Below the pieces are notes generated by a model. It did no database searches. It was not told where the DNA came from and worked only from the letters and a program-made list of their open reading frames with translations. Shown in pieces: positions 37,922-47,083 of a stretch of DNA of 64,000 nucleotides (position 1 is the first letter of the stretch; the number at the start of each line of letters is the position of its first letter). Source of the DNA: an uncultured Luminiphilus sp. (GTDB taxonomy: Bacteria; Pseudomonadota; Gammaproteobacteria; Pseudomonadales; Halieaceae); contig CALKNZ010000001.1 in the NCBI GenBank assembly GCA_938091995.1, positions 32,533 through 96,532 on the forward strand, written 5' to 3'. The translations under genes were made by a program, and so were the position numbers.

Positions 37922-38604
37922 TAGTGGGCACCCTGATTGAGTTCTGTGAGGACCTCATCGGTTGTGAGTACCCGCGCCCATAGTCTTTTCAACATGGTAA
38001 GTGTGGCGGTTTGCATATCATCACTGTCTGTTCCCGTACCGTCACTGACAACCACGACGCGATACTGCAGGTCGCAGGCTTCCATAGAGGTCATGGCGAC
38101 GCAATTGTTGGTAGAGACGCCGACAGTTACGACGGTTTTGATGCCCTTGGCACGTAGAGTAGTATCTAGCCCGGTAGAGCGAAAAGCGCCTTGAGTGGTT
38201 TTGTTGAGGACCAACTCACCGGGTTGTGGCTGCAAAGCGGCAACGATTTCATGCTCTTTTTGTCCGGCGATATTGTTTGTTGCGCGAATAATGGGCGCCA
38301 TGTGTGCTGGGGCATCGCTGGCGTCTGGCGCATTGGCACCGTAGGTAATGTAAATCACTTCCGAGCCCAGTTGACGAAAGCTGGCGAGGAGCTTTTGTAT
38401 ATTGGGAATCAAAAGCTGGTTGATGCGATTAAATCGATAAGCCGCGCCCTCGGCTTCCCCGCGTTCAGCTAAAAGCTTGCCCAATCCCATTTCGGGATTG
38501 CCGGTAGCGTTTTGCATATCGATAACAATCAATGCGGTCTCATCGGGAGAGATGACAAAGTTTTGACTGAAGGCATTGACGAATCCCGGCTGGTTTTGAT
38601 TCAT
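37921..38604 (-). CDS. Isochorismatase-family cysteine hydrolase, copy 2
   Basis: The D-K-C triad is visible: D in ALIVIDMQNATGNPEMG, K in LNKTTQGAFRSTGLD and C in STNNCVAMTSMEACD. The start is the ATG at 38604, giving 227 residues; the frame runs upstream through the operator region without conservation. This copy differs from copies 1 and 3 in its motifs (STNNC instead of TTSGC), so a different amide substrate is likely. It is followed, with a one-base overlap, by the EamA transporter gene, suggesting that import or export and hydrolysis of one compound are coupled. Confidence 0.87.
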   Translation of the reverse strand: MNQNQPGFVNAFSQNFVISPDETALIVIDMQNATGNPEMGLGKLLAERGEAEGAAYRFNRINQLLIPNIQKLLASFRQLGSEVIYITYGANAPDASDAPAHMAPIIRATNNIAGQKEHEIVAALQPQPGELVLNKTTQGAFRSTGLDTTLRAKGIKTVVTVGVSTNNCVAMTSMEACDLQYRVVVVSDGTGTDSDDMQTATLTMLKRLWARVLTTDEVLTELNQGAH

Positions 38605-38620
38605 TTTCGATGATCTCTTG

Positions 38621-38636
38621 AAATGTTCGTACATTT
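38621..38636. promoter_or_regulatory. Regulon palindrome, site 4
   Basis: AAATGTTCGTACATTT is a near-perfect palindrome in the 88-base region between the divergent isochorismatase copies 2 and 3. A single site here could control both transcription units. Confidence 0.7.
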
Positions 38637-38692
38637 TACGCCATATTGCGACTGCATCCAAAATGTCACTCTCAACCTCGAGGTTTTTAGCG

Positions 38693-39310
38693 ATGGATCA
38701 ATTTGAACGCGCAGGTTATGGACAAAGAAAAATTGGTTTTGGCGTTAGGCCTGCCTTGTTGATGGTTGACTTTCAATTGGGCTTTACTGACGGAGTCAGT
38801 CCCATTGGACGCAGCCCTCACATACAGAGCGCCGTTGACAACACCCGAACATTACTCATGGCCTGCAAGGCTAAGCAAATTCCTGTGGCCTCATGTCGCG
38901 TATCCTGGGGTGGCGCCGATGAAATGACGCATTGGAAAATAGACACGCTCTTTGACGGTAGCTTCTATCATGGCCATCGCTGCACCGAACTGGATCCACG
39001 CATTGCCGATCCTGATTATGTTTTTGAATTTATAAAAACCGCACCCTCAATTTTTTATGAAACCCCATTAAAGCCCTGGTTGGTTACTCACGGCATCGAC
39101 ACAACTATCGTGACGGGCTGTACCACCTCAGGTTGTGTTCGAGCCTCAGTTGTCGATAGCTTCTCGGCGGGTTACCGCACGATTGTTCCAGCCGACTGCT
39201 GTGGCGATCAGGATGCAGAGGCCCATGACAGTAACCTGCGCGATGTTGATCGACGGTACGCAGATGTTGTCGATTTAAAGACGGTGCTGGAACACATTAA
39301 CGGTTCTTAA
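38693..39310 (+). CDS. Isochorismatase-family cysteine hydrolase, copy 3
   Basis: Catalytic residues are seen as D in ALLMVDFQLGFTDG, K in EFIKTAPSIFYE and C in TTSGCVRASVVDSFSAGY. The ATG at 38693 with GAGG upstream gives 205 residues. Its motifs are close to those of copy 1 (26950-27549), as in N-carbamoylsarcosine amidase and maleamate hydrolase (NicF) relatives. The alpha/beta hydrolase gene follows after 29 bases. An isochorismatase plus alpha/beta hydrolase pair also occurs in the nicotinate (NicF/NicD) and uracil (RutB/RutD) pathways, which supports N-heterocycle catabolism as inference. Confidence 0.87.
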   Translation: MDQFERAGYGQRKIGFGVRPALLMVDFQLGFTDGVSPIGRSPHIQSAVDNTRTLLMACKAKQIPVASCRVSWGGADEMTHWKIDTLFDGSFYHGHRCTELDPRIADPDYVFEFIKTAPSIFYETPLKPWLVTHGIDTTIVTGCTTSGCVRASVVDSFSAGYRTIVPADCCGDQDAEAHDSNLRDVDRRYADVVDLKTVLEHINGS

Positions 39311-39339
39311 TTTTACTTTTAACTCAAGGAGAGCACGCC

Positions 39340-40143
39340 ATGCCTGTGGCTCACATAAACGGACACAATATGTACTACGAAGTCCATGGTGAAGGTCCGC
39401 CCGCGGTCTACATTGGCGGGTGGGATACTTTTTGCCACGGTCGAAGCCATTTTTTAGCGCGGGGCATGACTGACAACTACAGCACTGTGATCATTGATTA
39501 TCGGGGCATTGGAGAATCGGACGATGATTTGTCAATGACGCCGTCGACGGAGCTGTTCGCGGATGACATTGCGACCCTTCTTGATCACCTCAATATGAAG
39601 TCGGTGTACTTTGTCGGTTTGGTGGGCATGGGTGCTTGTATCGGACAGTGGGTTGCCCTTAAGCGGCCCGATCTGGTGCGTTGCATGGTAAATATGGGTT
39701 GTTGGACATGGGCCGATCCTATGTTGTCAGACCAGTTGCAGTCTTTTGGTGATATTCATGAATATGCCGGGTTTTCGGCGTTTCAAGCGATGGTGGCGTC
39801 ATATTCTTTCCGACCCGATTATTACAATGCGAATCGGGAAAAGTTAATGGGTTCGGGGGGTGTTTGGGGTAGTTTGGAGGGCCGAGTGCCTGCTCACTTA
39901 CGTTTCATTCAGGCCTGTCGGGGGCATGATATTCGTCCGCACCTGAAAGACATCGCGGCGCCGACTTTGGTGTTGCATGCGGGTCAGGACGTTATTACTG
40001 GCCCCCGCACAACTATGCCTCTCGAAGAGGGGCTGCCCAACAGCACTGGGGTAATGATGGAAGACGTTGCCCATGTGGTTGCCGGTAAGGACGAAAAGAT
40101 TGCCTTTTGTAATATTCTGTTCGACTTTCTGCAAAAACATTGA
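39340..40143 (+). CDS. Alpha/beta-hydrolase-fold protein without serine nucleophile (RutD-like)
   Basis: The fold is clear: oxyanion-hole region YIGGWDTFCHG, strand-turn YRGIGESDDD, acid-loop HAGQDVITGP and late histidine AHVVAG. The nucleophile elbow, normally GxSxG, reads GLVGMGACIGQ at about residues 93-103 and has no Ser, Cys or Asp at the nucleophile position. RutD of E. coli also lacks the serine there (GHALG), so a non-classical lyase or hydrolase action, such as on a carbamate, is possible. AAGGAGAG precedes the ATG; 267 residues. It is co-transcribed with isochorismatase copy 3. Confidence 0.82.
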   Translation: MPVAHINGHNMYYEVHGEGPPAVYIGGWDTFCHGRSHFLARGMTDNYSTVIIDYRGIGESDDDLSMTPSTELFADDIATLLDHLNMKSVYFVGLVGMGACIGQWVALKRPDLVRCMVNMGCWTWADPMLSDQLQSFGDIHEYAGFSAFQAMVASYSFRPDYYNANREKLMGSGGVWGSLEGRVPAHLRFIQACRGHDIRPHLKDIAAPTLVLHAGQDVITGPRTTMPLEEGLPNSTGVMMEDVAHVVAGKDEKIAFCNILFDFLQKH

Positions 40144-40451
40144 GGCTTGGGGCCCAGCTTAGCGGCACCGGCGACCGGGGTTTTGGTGAGCATTATTGTC
40201 AAAGACTGTGTCGCCGTTAATGTCTATAAAGCTTGTCATTGGTCCACAGGGCCTGGTAGCGCTGTGCTCTTGTCGTACCGGTGGCAGACGCATAGCGTAC
40301 TGAGAAAAGTAGGCTTGCCGCCCATGAGTGCCTGAGTTTTACCGCGGTGGGCTTTGTGCAGCACGGGTTGTTTTGCTGCAGTGCATGATGGGGCCCTGAT
40401 TAGACATGCCGCTACATATTGCACAGGGGTAACGCAGCAGTAGTTCAGGAC
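40144..40451. other. Intergenic stretch between convergent genes
   Basis: About 308 bases lie between the alpha/beta hydrolase stop and the CoA-transferase stop. I see no convincing gene, RNA or clear terminator. Short open frames on both strands lack ribosome sites and family motifs. Confidence 0.5.
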
Positions 40452-41636
40452 TCAGATGGCTCCAGAGGCTTCCAGGTCATCTAAATCATCTCGCCCTAAT
40501 TCGTCACCTAAAATGGCCTGATTATCGGCGCCAAGACCATTGCCACAGCGGGTCATTAGCCGTTCGCCATCGATTTTAATGGGATTACTCAAGGCGCGAT
40601 ATTCGTCGACGACACGATGGGGTACCGTTTGTATCATGCCTGTTGCTTGCACAAAGGGGTTCTCCAAGGCTTCGGACAAGGTATTGACCGGTGCGACGGG
40701 GATTTTTGTTTGCAGCACACCAAACCAATGGGCAGTAGTTTCGGTTGCTAAAATTTCATCGAGCACTTCTGTCAGTTCGGCGCGGTTATCTGCTCGATCG
40801 CCCATGGCGGCAAACCGGGGATCGTCAGCGAGTTCGGGGTGGCCAATATTGTCGATGAGAAGTTCCCAGAACTTCTGAGTCATACACATCAGAAAAATCC
40901 AACCATCCTGAGTTCGGTAGAGTTGAACGGGGGTGTTGTACGGGTGTGCTGAGCGCGCGACCCGACGGGTTTCAATGCCGTGATTCATGTACCAGGTGCC
41001 GGGGTAGGTTAATTGGTGCAGCGCCACATCAAAAAGCGTGACATCGACATCTCGGCCGCCGTGCTTATTGCGGCCTAGCAGTGCCGACACACAGCCCAAT
41101 GCCGCAACGACGCCGGTCATAAAATCAATCATGGATAAACCAAAGCGAGCAGGTGGTGACTCAGGCTCTCCGGTCAGTCCCAAAAAGCCACACTCTGCCT
41201 GCATTAGGTAGTCGTAGCCTGGCCATTCGGCACGGTCATTGTCACGACCATAAGCGGAGATGTGCGTGCAGATGATGTCGGGTTTTACCGCTTTTAAACT
41301 CTGATAGTCGAGGCCTAATTTAGCCGGTTGGCTGCCCCTGAGATTGTTCCAGACAACATCAGCTGTGCGGACTAATTCTTCAAACACCACCCGGCCTTCT
41401 GTGCTCTTTAAATTCACTGTGACGCTGCGCTTGGAGAGGTTAAAGGCTTGAAAATAGGCGCTATCGTCCTCTGCAAGAGTCACTGCGCCAGACTGGCGAG
41501 AGGGGTCCCCGCCGGTGGCTCGGTTCTCGACTTTGATGACATCTGCACCAAGCTCTGCCAGGTACATGGATCCGTAGGGTCCGGCACCAAACTGTTCGAT
41601 TGCAATAACGCGAATGCCCTCTAAGGGTTTGTCCAT
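40452..41636 (-). CDS. Family III (CaiB/BaiF) CoA-transferase, copy 1
   Basis: Family III enzymes move CoA from an acyl-CoA to a carboxylic acid through an aspartyl-CoA anhydride. The 394-residue protein starts with the family pattern GIRVIAIEQFGAGPYGSMYL, and the catalytic aspartate probably lies in SMIDFMTGVVAALGC. It is divergent from hyuA with a regulon palindrome (41729) in between. I infer activation of a carboxylic acid released by the amidohydrolases; the acid is unknown. Two further copies lie at 52475 and 53657. Confidence 0.92.
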   Translation of the reverse strand: MDKPLEGIRVIAIEQFGAGPYGSMYLAELGADVIKVENRATGGDPSRQSGAVTLAEDDSAYFQAFNLSKRSVTVNLKSTEGRVVFEELVRTADVVWNNLRGSQPAKLGLDYQSLKAVKPDIICTHISAYGRDNDRAEWPGYDYLMQAECGFLGLTGEPESPPARFGLSMIDFMTGVVAALGCVSALLGRNKHGGRDVDVTLFDVALHQLTYPGTWYMNHGIETRRVARSAHPYNTPVQLYRTQDGWIFLMCMTQKFWELLIDNIGHPELADDPRFAAMGDRADNRAELTEVLDEILATETTAHWFGVLQTKIPVAPVNTLSEALENPFVQATGMIQTVPHRVVDEYRALSNPIKIDGERLMTRCGNGLGADNQAILGDELGRDDLDDLEASGAI

Positions 41637-41728
41637 TTTAAACTCTCAGGTGTTCAGGTGGATTGCCTGCGGTGCCTTGCACGCTCCCGCAGATTGGTGC
41701 ATGGTGCAGTGTAACGGTAATGGGCAAC

Positions 41729-41744
41729 AAATGTCCGGTCAATT
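41729..41744. promoter_or_regulatory. Regulon palindrome, site 5
   Basis: AAATGTCCGGTCAATT, the most divergent of the six copies (six of eight half-site positions symmetric). It lies 58 bases before hyuA and 93 bases before the divergent CoA-transferase gene, so it could serve both. Confidence 0.6.
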
Positions 41745-41801
41745 GAAAAATTGCCCTGCAGTTATTGCCAACTTTTGTAGAATTCAGCCAGGAGGCCTGA
41801 C

Positions 41802-43862
41802 ATGACCTACCGCTTAGGTGTCGACGTTGGTGGCACATTTACTGACCTTATTCTTGTCAACGAATCGAGTGGAGATATCCACACCGCCAAGGTGCCGAGT
41901 ACTCCCGATGACTCATCCGTAGGCGTGATGAACGGTGTTGAACGTGTGTGTGCTAATGCCGGCATCGATCCTGCACAGATTTCTCAGGTCATGCACGGCA
42001 CGACGGTCGCCACTAATACGGTGCTCACCGGCTCGGGTTCAAAAGTGGGCCTGGTAACGACGCGGGGATACAAACAGGTACTGCAGATTGCGCGCTCCTA
42101 TGTTCCGGGAGGGCTGGGTGGCTGGGTGATTTACAACAAGAGCGACCCTCTGGCCCCTCTAGCCTGCACCATAGAAGCTGACGAGCGTATGGGTGCAGAC
42201 GGCAAGGCTGTCCGTGGCTTAGACACTAAAGCACTTGAAAAAGCGATGAAGCAGCTCAAAGAAGAAAATATTGAGGCGCTCACCGTGTCTTTGATCAACT
42301 CCTATGCTAATCCGAAACATGAAAAGGCGGTTGAGAGGGTGGCGCGCAAGGCCTTGCCGGGCGTACCGATTTCGCTGTCCTCTTCTGTAGTGCCAGAGAT
42401 GCAGGAGTACGAACGAACCATTACGACGGTTGCCAACTCTTACGTGCGTCCCAAGGTTGCTGAGTACGTCAAAAATCTTGAGAAAAAACTTAAGAAAGGC
42501 AACAAGAATATTCAGCTCAATATTCTCCGCTCTGACGGCGGTATGGCATCGGCTAAGTTAGCTCAGCAGCTGCCCGTTAACCTACTCATGAGTGGTCCTG
42601 CTGGTGGAGTTTCTGGTGCGGTTTGGGTGGCGAAACAAGCAGGATTTGAGAACCTCCTGACATTCGACATGGGCGGCACTTCCACCGATGTGGCCTTAGT
42701 GCAAGATGGTAAGGCGCACCTTCGCCGAGAAACAACGGTGGGAGATGTGACTGTGCGGGCCTCTTCGGTCGATGTGCGTACCGTTGGTGCCGGTGGTGGC
42801 TCTATTGCCCACGTGCCGGAGCTGACGGGAGCGTTGCGTGTTGGTCCGGAAAGCGCCGGTGCTCAGCCCGGCCCTGCTGCTTATAATAAAGGCGGGAACC
42901 TTCCTACCGTGACCGATGCTAACGTTGTGCTGGGGTACCTTCCCAGTGAAGTGCGCTTGGGTGGCGACATGGAAATACGCAAAGATTTGGCGGAGAAAGC
43001 GATCAAGCCGGTTGCCAAGGCTTTGGGAATATCAGTGAAGCGTGCGGCGGCAGGCATTATCGATATCGTCAATGAAAATATGTACGGCGCCTTGCGATTG
43101 GTTTCTGTAGAGCAGGGCTTTGACCCCAGAGACTTTGCACTTATTGGCTTTGGCGGTGCCGGTCCTCTCCACGCCAACGCTTTGGGACGATTAATGAATA
43201 GCTGGCCGGTGATCATTCCCCCCGGGCCCGGCGTACTGTGCGCTTATGGTGATGCAACAACACGAGTACGTGATGAGGCTTCACGGACATACATTCGACG
43301 ATTTGCCGACACGACAACAGCAGACCTCGCCAAGATCTACGAAGAGCTCGCGGCAAAGGCGCTAAAGACACTGGCGCAACAAGGTGTGCCGGCAAAAGAA
43401 TGCAGCGTTTCCTGTCAGGCCGATATTCGCTATCAGGGGCAGGGTTTGCAGCTGACAGTGGACTTTGATTTGAAGGCGCTCAAAAAAGGTGACCTCGCTA
43501 TTATTGGCGACCCCTTTGATGAAATGCACAAGCAACTGTTCACTTTCGCGCTAGAGTCGGACAAAGAAATCGTGAACTTAAGGGCTGTTGCCCAGGGTAA
43601 GAGCGCCGAAATAGAAGCGCGAAAGTTACCCAAGTCGGGCTCGCGGACGCCGGTAAACGCGGCGAAACTGGGCAAAACCACCGTGTTTATGGACGGCAAG
43701 GATATGGAAGCAACGCTTTATCAGCGGGACCAGCTCAAAGCAGGTAACAAAATAGAGGGGCCTGCAGTGGTACTCGAAATGGATTCCACAACGGTCATTC
43801 TTGCGGGTCACACCGGTAACGTCGACGAGTTCGGCAACATCTTGATTGCACCGACTGCATAA
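41802..43862 (+). CDS. hyuA: Hydantoinase/oxoprolinase-family subunit A (HyuA-like)
   Basis: HyuA has an actin-like ATPase fold and, with HyuB, opens cyclic amides or imides (N-methylhydantoin, 5-oxoproline); related pairs carboxylate acetone or acetophenone. The 686-residue protein shows the phosphate-binding GVDVGGTFTDLILV, MHGTTVATNTVL, FDMGGTSTDVALV and GFGGAGPLHA. GGAGG precedes the ATG. hyuB follows after 12 bases. As the block also encodes N-carbamoylsarcosine-amidase-like enzymes, cyclic imide hydrolysis followed by carbamoyl removal is a likely order of steps; this is inference. Confidence 0.92.
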   Translation: MTYRLGVDVGGTFTDLILVNESSGDIHTAKVPSTPDDSSVGVMNGVERVCANAGIDPAQISQVMHGTTVATNTVLTGSGSKVGLVTTRGYKQVLQIARSYVPGGLGGWVIYNKSDPLAPLACTIEADERMGADGKAVRGLDTKALEKAMKQLKEENIEALTVSLINSYANPKHEKAVERVARKALPGVPISLSSSVVPEMQEYERTITTVANSYVRPKVAEYVKNLEKKLKKGNKNIQLNILRSDGGMASAKLAQQLPVNLLMSGPAGGVSGAVWVAKQAGFENLLTFDMGGTSTDVALVQDGKAHLRRETTVGDVTVRASSVDVRTVGAGGGSIAHVPELTGALRVGPESAGAQPGPAAYNKGGNLPTVTDANVVLGYLPSEVRLGGDMEIRKDLAEKAIKPVAKALGISVKRAAAGIIDIVNENMYGALRLVSVEQGFDPRDFALIGFGGAGPLHANALGRLMNSWPVIIPPGPGVLCAYGDATTRVRDEASRTYIRRFADTTTADLAKIYEELAAKALKTLAQQGVPAKECSVSCQADIRYQGQGLQLTVDFDLKALKKGDLAIIGDPFDEMHKQLFTFALESDKEIVNLRAVAQGKSAEIEARKLPKSGSRTPVNAAKLGKTTVFMDGKDMEATLYQRDQLKAGNKIEGPAVVLEMDSTTVILAGHTGNVDEFGNILIAPTA

Positions 43863-43874
43863 GGGGGACGAAAA

Positions 43875-45953
43875 ATGCCTGCAACAATAGTAGAGACTAA
43901 CGAAGACAAGTTTTCCCTTATTGATATCGATCCTATTACCCTCGATATCATTGAAAACGCGATGATGAATGCTCGGTATGAGATGGATGCGGTGTTATTT
44001 CGCACGGCCATGTCACCGGGCATACGCGAGCAGCACGATGAGTTCCCCATGATTGCAAATCTTGAGGGAAAGATGGTCGTTGGACAGTTCGGTAGTTTTA
44101 TCCACGGCTTTAAGGAAGCTTATGACGGCACCATCGAAGAGGGCGATCTCTTTTTAACAACAGATCCTTACGCCTGTAATGGTGCGATTAGTCACATCAA
44201 CGATTGGTTGCTGCTGCGGCCGATTTTTAAAGATGGACGTTTAATAGCGTACGCCGCTATGTTCGGGCATATGACCGACGTTGGTGGCAAGGTTCCCGGC
44301 AGCCTGCCAACTGATGCGCGAGAAATCTTTGAGGAGGGTATCCGTATCCCTCCCACGAAGATCTATAAGAACGATGAGCTACAAACAGATTTACTGGAAC
44401 TCATTCTTCATAACTGCCGCATGCCTAACTGGAATCGCAGCGATTTCAACGCGCTCGTTGCAGCGATTCGGACGGCAGAGAAGCGCGTTATTGAAATGGC
44501 AGATCGCTTTGGTGACGACGTCTTTTATTCGGCGCTCGATGAGCTGCTCGCGCGAAATAAGCGGGCGATGGGCAAGCTGATTAAAAACACGGTGCCAGAA
44601 AAAAAGCAGTTTTTTGAAGACTATATTTGTGACGACGGTCTGGGTATGGGGCCTTATCGCATCAAGTGCGCCATGTGGCGTGAGAAAGATAAGGTTATTT
44701 TTGACTTTGAGGGTACTGACCCCCAGTCGATAAGCTCGATTAACTTTCTCTTGAATGAAGAAATGTTCAAGATGTTTTGCGGTGTTTATATGATCATGGT
44801 GTTTGATCCACAGATCATGTTTAACGACGGCTTCTATGACCTGATGGAGGTAAAAATACCCCATGGGACGTTGTTGAAGCCCGCAGAGCCGGCGGCCTTG
44901 TCCTGTAGGACACACGCTCTGGGTCGCATCTTTGACGTTCTGGGCGGGTTATTGGGGCAGGGTGATCCCGACTTCCTCGCCGGTGCGGGTTTCTCAGATA
45001 GTCCGCACTTTATGTACTCAGGCTACGATAAAAATGGCGAGTGGTATCAGCTGTACTCCATTGGTTTTGGCGGCGTTCCTGGGAAGCCTTCCGGTGACGG
45101 TCCCGATGGCCACTCACTGTGGCCAAGTTTCACAAACGTACCCAATGAATTTCTTGAGAGTTACTTCCCGCTGCGTATCGAGACCTACGAAACAATTACC
45201 GATAGCGGCGGCGCGGGCTACAACCGTGGTGGTAATGGTTTGCGCATGGGTTACTGCTTCTTGGAGCCCGGCACTATCTCAATCCACGACGATCGTTGGT
45301 TAACGTATCCTTGGGGGGTCAATGGTGGCGAGCCGGGAAGACGCTCAGAAAAAATTCTTGTGCGTGCTGACGGCTCTCCTCAAGAGCGCTTACCCAGCAA
45401 GTGTGATCGGATTGAAGTTGGGTCTGGAGATATTCTTTACTTCAATACTTGGGGTGGTGGTGGCTGCGGTGACCCGCTCAAGCGTGAGTTGGAACGCGTT
45501 GAGTTCGATGTGCGGGCAGGTCTGGTTTCGATCGAAGGGGCTAAACGGTATGGCGTTGTAATGACAGAGGATCGTCGTGTAAACGTAAAGCGCACAGAAA
45601 CCCTTAGAGCTCGTATGGCGAAGAAGCGCGGCAAAGTTCCGATGTTTGATCGCGGTGGTGACATTGCAACACTGAAAAAACGCTGCCTGAAAGAAACTGG
45701 TTTGGAGCCACCCCGTCAGCCTGAGTTCCAGGCCTGGGCGTTAAAATTGCTGGAAGGTGGCAAGGCGGAAGGTAGTGGTAGTGTGAAAGTCAGTCGATCT
45801 GCGAGTAAGAAGACGGCGAAGAAAACGGCAAAAAAGGCGGTGCCAAAGGCGAAGGTTAAGGCCAAGGCTAAGGTCAAGATCAAGATCAAGGCTAAGACAA
45901 AGGCTAAGGCCCCGGCCAAAACCAAGGTAAAAAAAGCAAAGAAAACGGCCTGA
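43875..45953 (+). CDS. hyuB: Hydantoinase/oxoprolinase-family subunit B (HyuB-like) with lysine-rich tail
   Basis: HyuB is the partner of HyuA in ATP-dependent ring opening or carboxylation. The family part shows ITLDIIENAMMNARYEMDAV near the N-terminus, IHGFKEAYDGTIEEGD, NGAISHINDWLLLRP, the FGHMTDVGG metal-site region and a C-terminal SGDILYFNTWGGGGCGDP. The last 55 residues (638-692) are extraordinary: 24 lysines mixed with Ala, Val, Ile, Thr and Pro, like a histone H1 tail, encoded by near-repetitive AAG/GCN codons at 45786-45953. No such tail belongs to the family. It may bind nucleic acid or acidic surfaces, or be a slippage product. Length without the tail (about 637) is close to some family members. 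Confidence 0.9.
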   Translation: MPATIVETNEDKFSLIDIDPITLDIIENAMMNARYEMDAVLFRTAMSPGIREQHDEFPMIANLEGKMVVGQFGSFIHGFKEAYDGTIEEGDLFLTTDPYACNGAISHINDWLLLRPIFKDGRLIAYAAMFGHMTDVGGKVPGSLPTDAREIFEEGIRIPPTKIYKNDELQTDLLELILHNCRMPNWNRSDFNALVAAIRTAEKRVIEMADRFGDDVFYSALDELLARNKRAMGKLIKNTVPEKKQFFEDYICDDGLGMGPYRIKCAMWREKDKVIFDFEGTDPQSISSINFLLNEEMFKMFCGVYMIMVFDPQIMFNDGFYDLMEVKIPHGTLLKPAEPAALSCRTHALGRIFDVLGGLLGQGDPDFLAGAGFSDSPHFMYSGYDKNGEWYQLYSIGFGGVPGKPSGDGPDGHSLWPSFTNVPNEFLESYFPLRIETYETITDSGGAGYNRGGNGLRMGYCFLEPGTISIHDDRWLTYPWGVNGGEPGRRSEKILVRADGSPQERLPSKCDRIEVGSGDILYFNTWGGGGCGDPLKRELERVEFDVRAGLVSIEGAKRYGVVMTEDRRVNVKRTETLRARMAKKRGKVPMFDRGGDIATLKKRCLKETGLEPPRQPEFQAWALKLLEGGKAEGSGSVKVSRSASKKTAKKTAKKAVPKAKVKAKAKVKIKIKAKTKAKAPAKTKVKKAKKTA

Positions 45954-46009
45954 TATCTGAGCAACGGGGGGCACGAGCTCCCCGCATTTCGCGATGAAGG
46001 AGCCTGACC

Positions 46010-47068
46010 ATGAAGTTTGGTGTATTTCTGCCCAACGGCAGTAACGGTTACATTCCCTCTGCGGGGAGCCCGGTTTACCAGCCGAGCTACCAGCACAATC
46101 TCGATATATCTCTCGCAGCGGAAGCCCACGGATTGGACTTCGTCTTATCCATGATGAAGTTTCGAGGGTTTGGCGGGGAAACCGGTTATTGGGACAGTTG
46201 CTTAGAGTCCTTTACGCTTATGGCCGGCTTAGCGGCGGCCACTAAAAGTATTGGACTGTTTCCTTCAATATCAATTTTGAGTCAGCACCCGGCGGTAGTG
46301 GCGCGAATGGTGGCTACCATCGATGACATTAGTGGAGGACGCTGCGGACTTAATATTGTGACCGGCTGGAATCGTCCCGAGTATGCTCAGATGGGCATGT
46401 GGCCAGGGGATGAGCACTATCAGCGTCGTTATGATTACGCCGGGGAATATGTGCAGATCCTTCAGGCGCTATGGCGTGACGGACGAGCGTCCTGGGAAGG
46501 TGAATACTTTCAGCTGGATGACTGCTCGGTTTTACCGCAGCCCAAACGCGATATTCCACTGGTGTGTGCCGGACAGTCTCCTGCGGGGCGTGAGTTTGTC
46601 GCGCAATACGCTGACCATCAGTTCGTTTTGACCAGTGAAGACAACCTGGTTACTTCAGTGAAAGATATTCGAGCCAAGGCGGAGAGTACCGGACGTGATG
46701 TGGGAATCTACGCGCTGTTCCATCTGATTGTGGCCGATAGCGACGAACAGGCCCGAGCGGAAGTTGACAGGATTATCGACGGCGCGGATCACGGCGCGAT
46801 CAGCAACATCCTTGCCAGCGCTGATTTAGACACCAATACAGGCGGCACGGCGGATCAGCTTAAGGCGGCCCTCAACCAGAGCGTTGAGGCGGGTAATATG
46901 GCCTTTATGGGCATCCCGGTTATTTATGGCTCACCGGACACTGTGGTCAGACGAATCGAGGGTATTGTTGAACGTACGGGCATAGACGGGATGCTCTTTA
47001 GCTGGCCCGACTTTGTGGGAGGAATTGAGCGCTTCGGCTCCGAGGTGCTGCCTGCATTAAAGTTGTAA
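46010..47068 (+). CDS. RutA-like bacterial-luciferase-family flavin monooxygenase
   Basis: RutA uses FMNH2 and O2 to open the uracil ring between N3 and C4. The 352-residue protein follows E. coli RutA closely in recalled motifs: KFGVFLPNGSNGYI at the start, LSMMKFRGFGG, LESFTLMAGLAA, IDDISGGRCGLNIVTGW, GMWPGDEHYQRRYDY, and SPAGREFVAQYAD. An AAGGAG lies about eight bases before the ATG. It is the third gene after hyuA-hyuB. The real substrate may be uracil, another pyrimidine or another cyclic amide; no RutF-type flavin reductase gene is visible in the window. No rutBCDEFG order exists, but RutB-, RutD- and possibly RutE-like genes are scattered nearby. Confidence 0.87.
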   Translation: MKFGVFLPNGSNGYIPSAGSPVYQPSYQHNLDISLAAEAHGLDFVLSMMKFRGFGGETGYWDSCLESFTLMAGLAAATKSIGLFPSISILSQHPAVVARMVATIDDISGGRCGLNIVTGWNRPEYAQMGMWPGDEHYQRRYDYAGEYVQILQALWRDGRASWEGEYFQLDDCSVLPQPKRDIPLVCAGQSPAGREFVAQYADHQFVLTSEDNLVTSVKDIRAKAESTGRDVGIYALFHLIVADSDEQARAEVDRIIDGADHGAISNILASADLDTNTGGTADQLKAALNQSVEAGNMAFMGIPVIYGSPDTVVRRIEGIVERTGIDGMLFSWPDFVGGIERFGSEVLPALKL

Positions 47069-47083
47069 AGTGAATCTGTTGGG

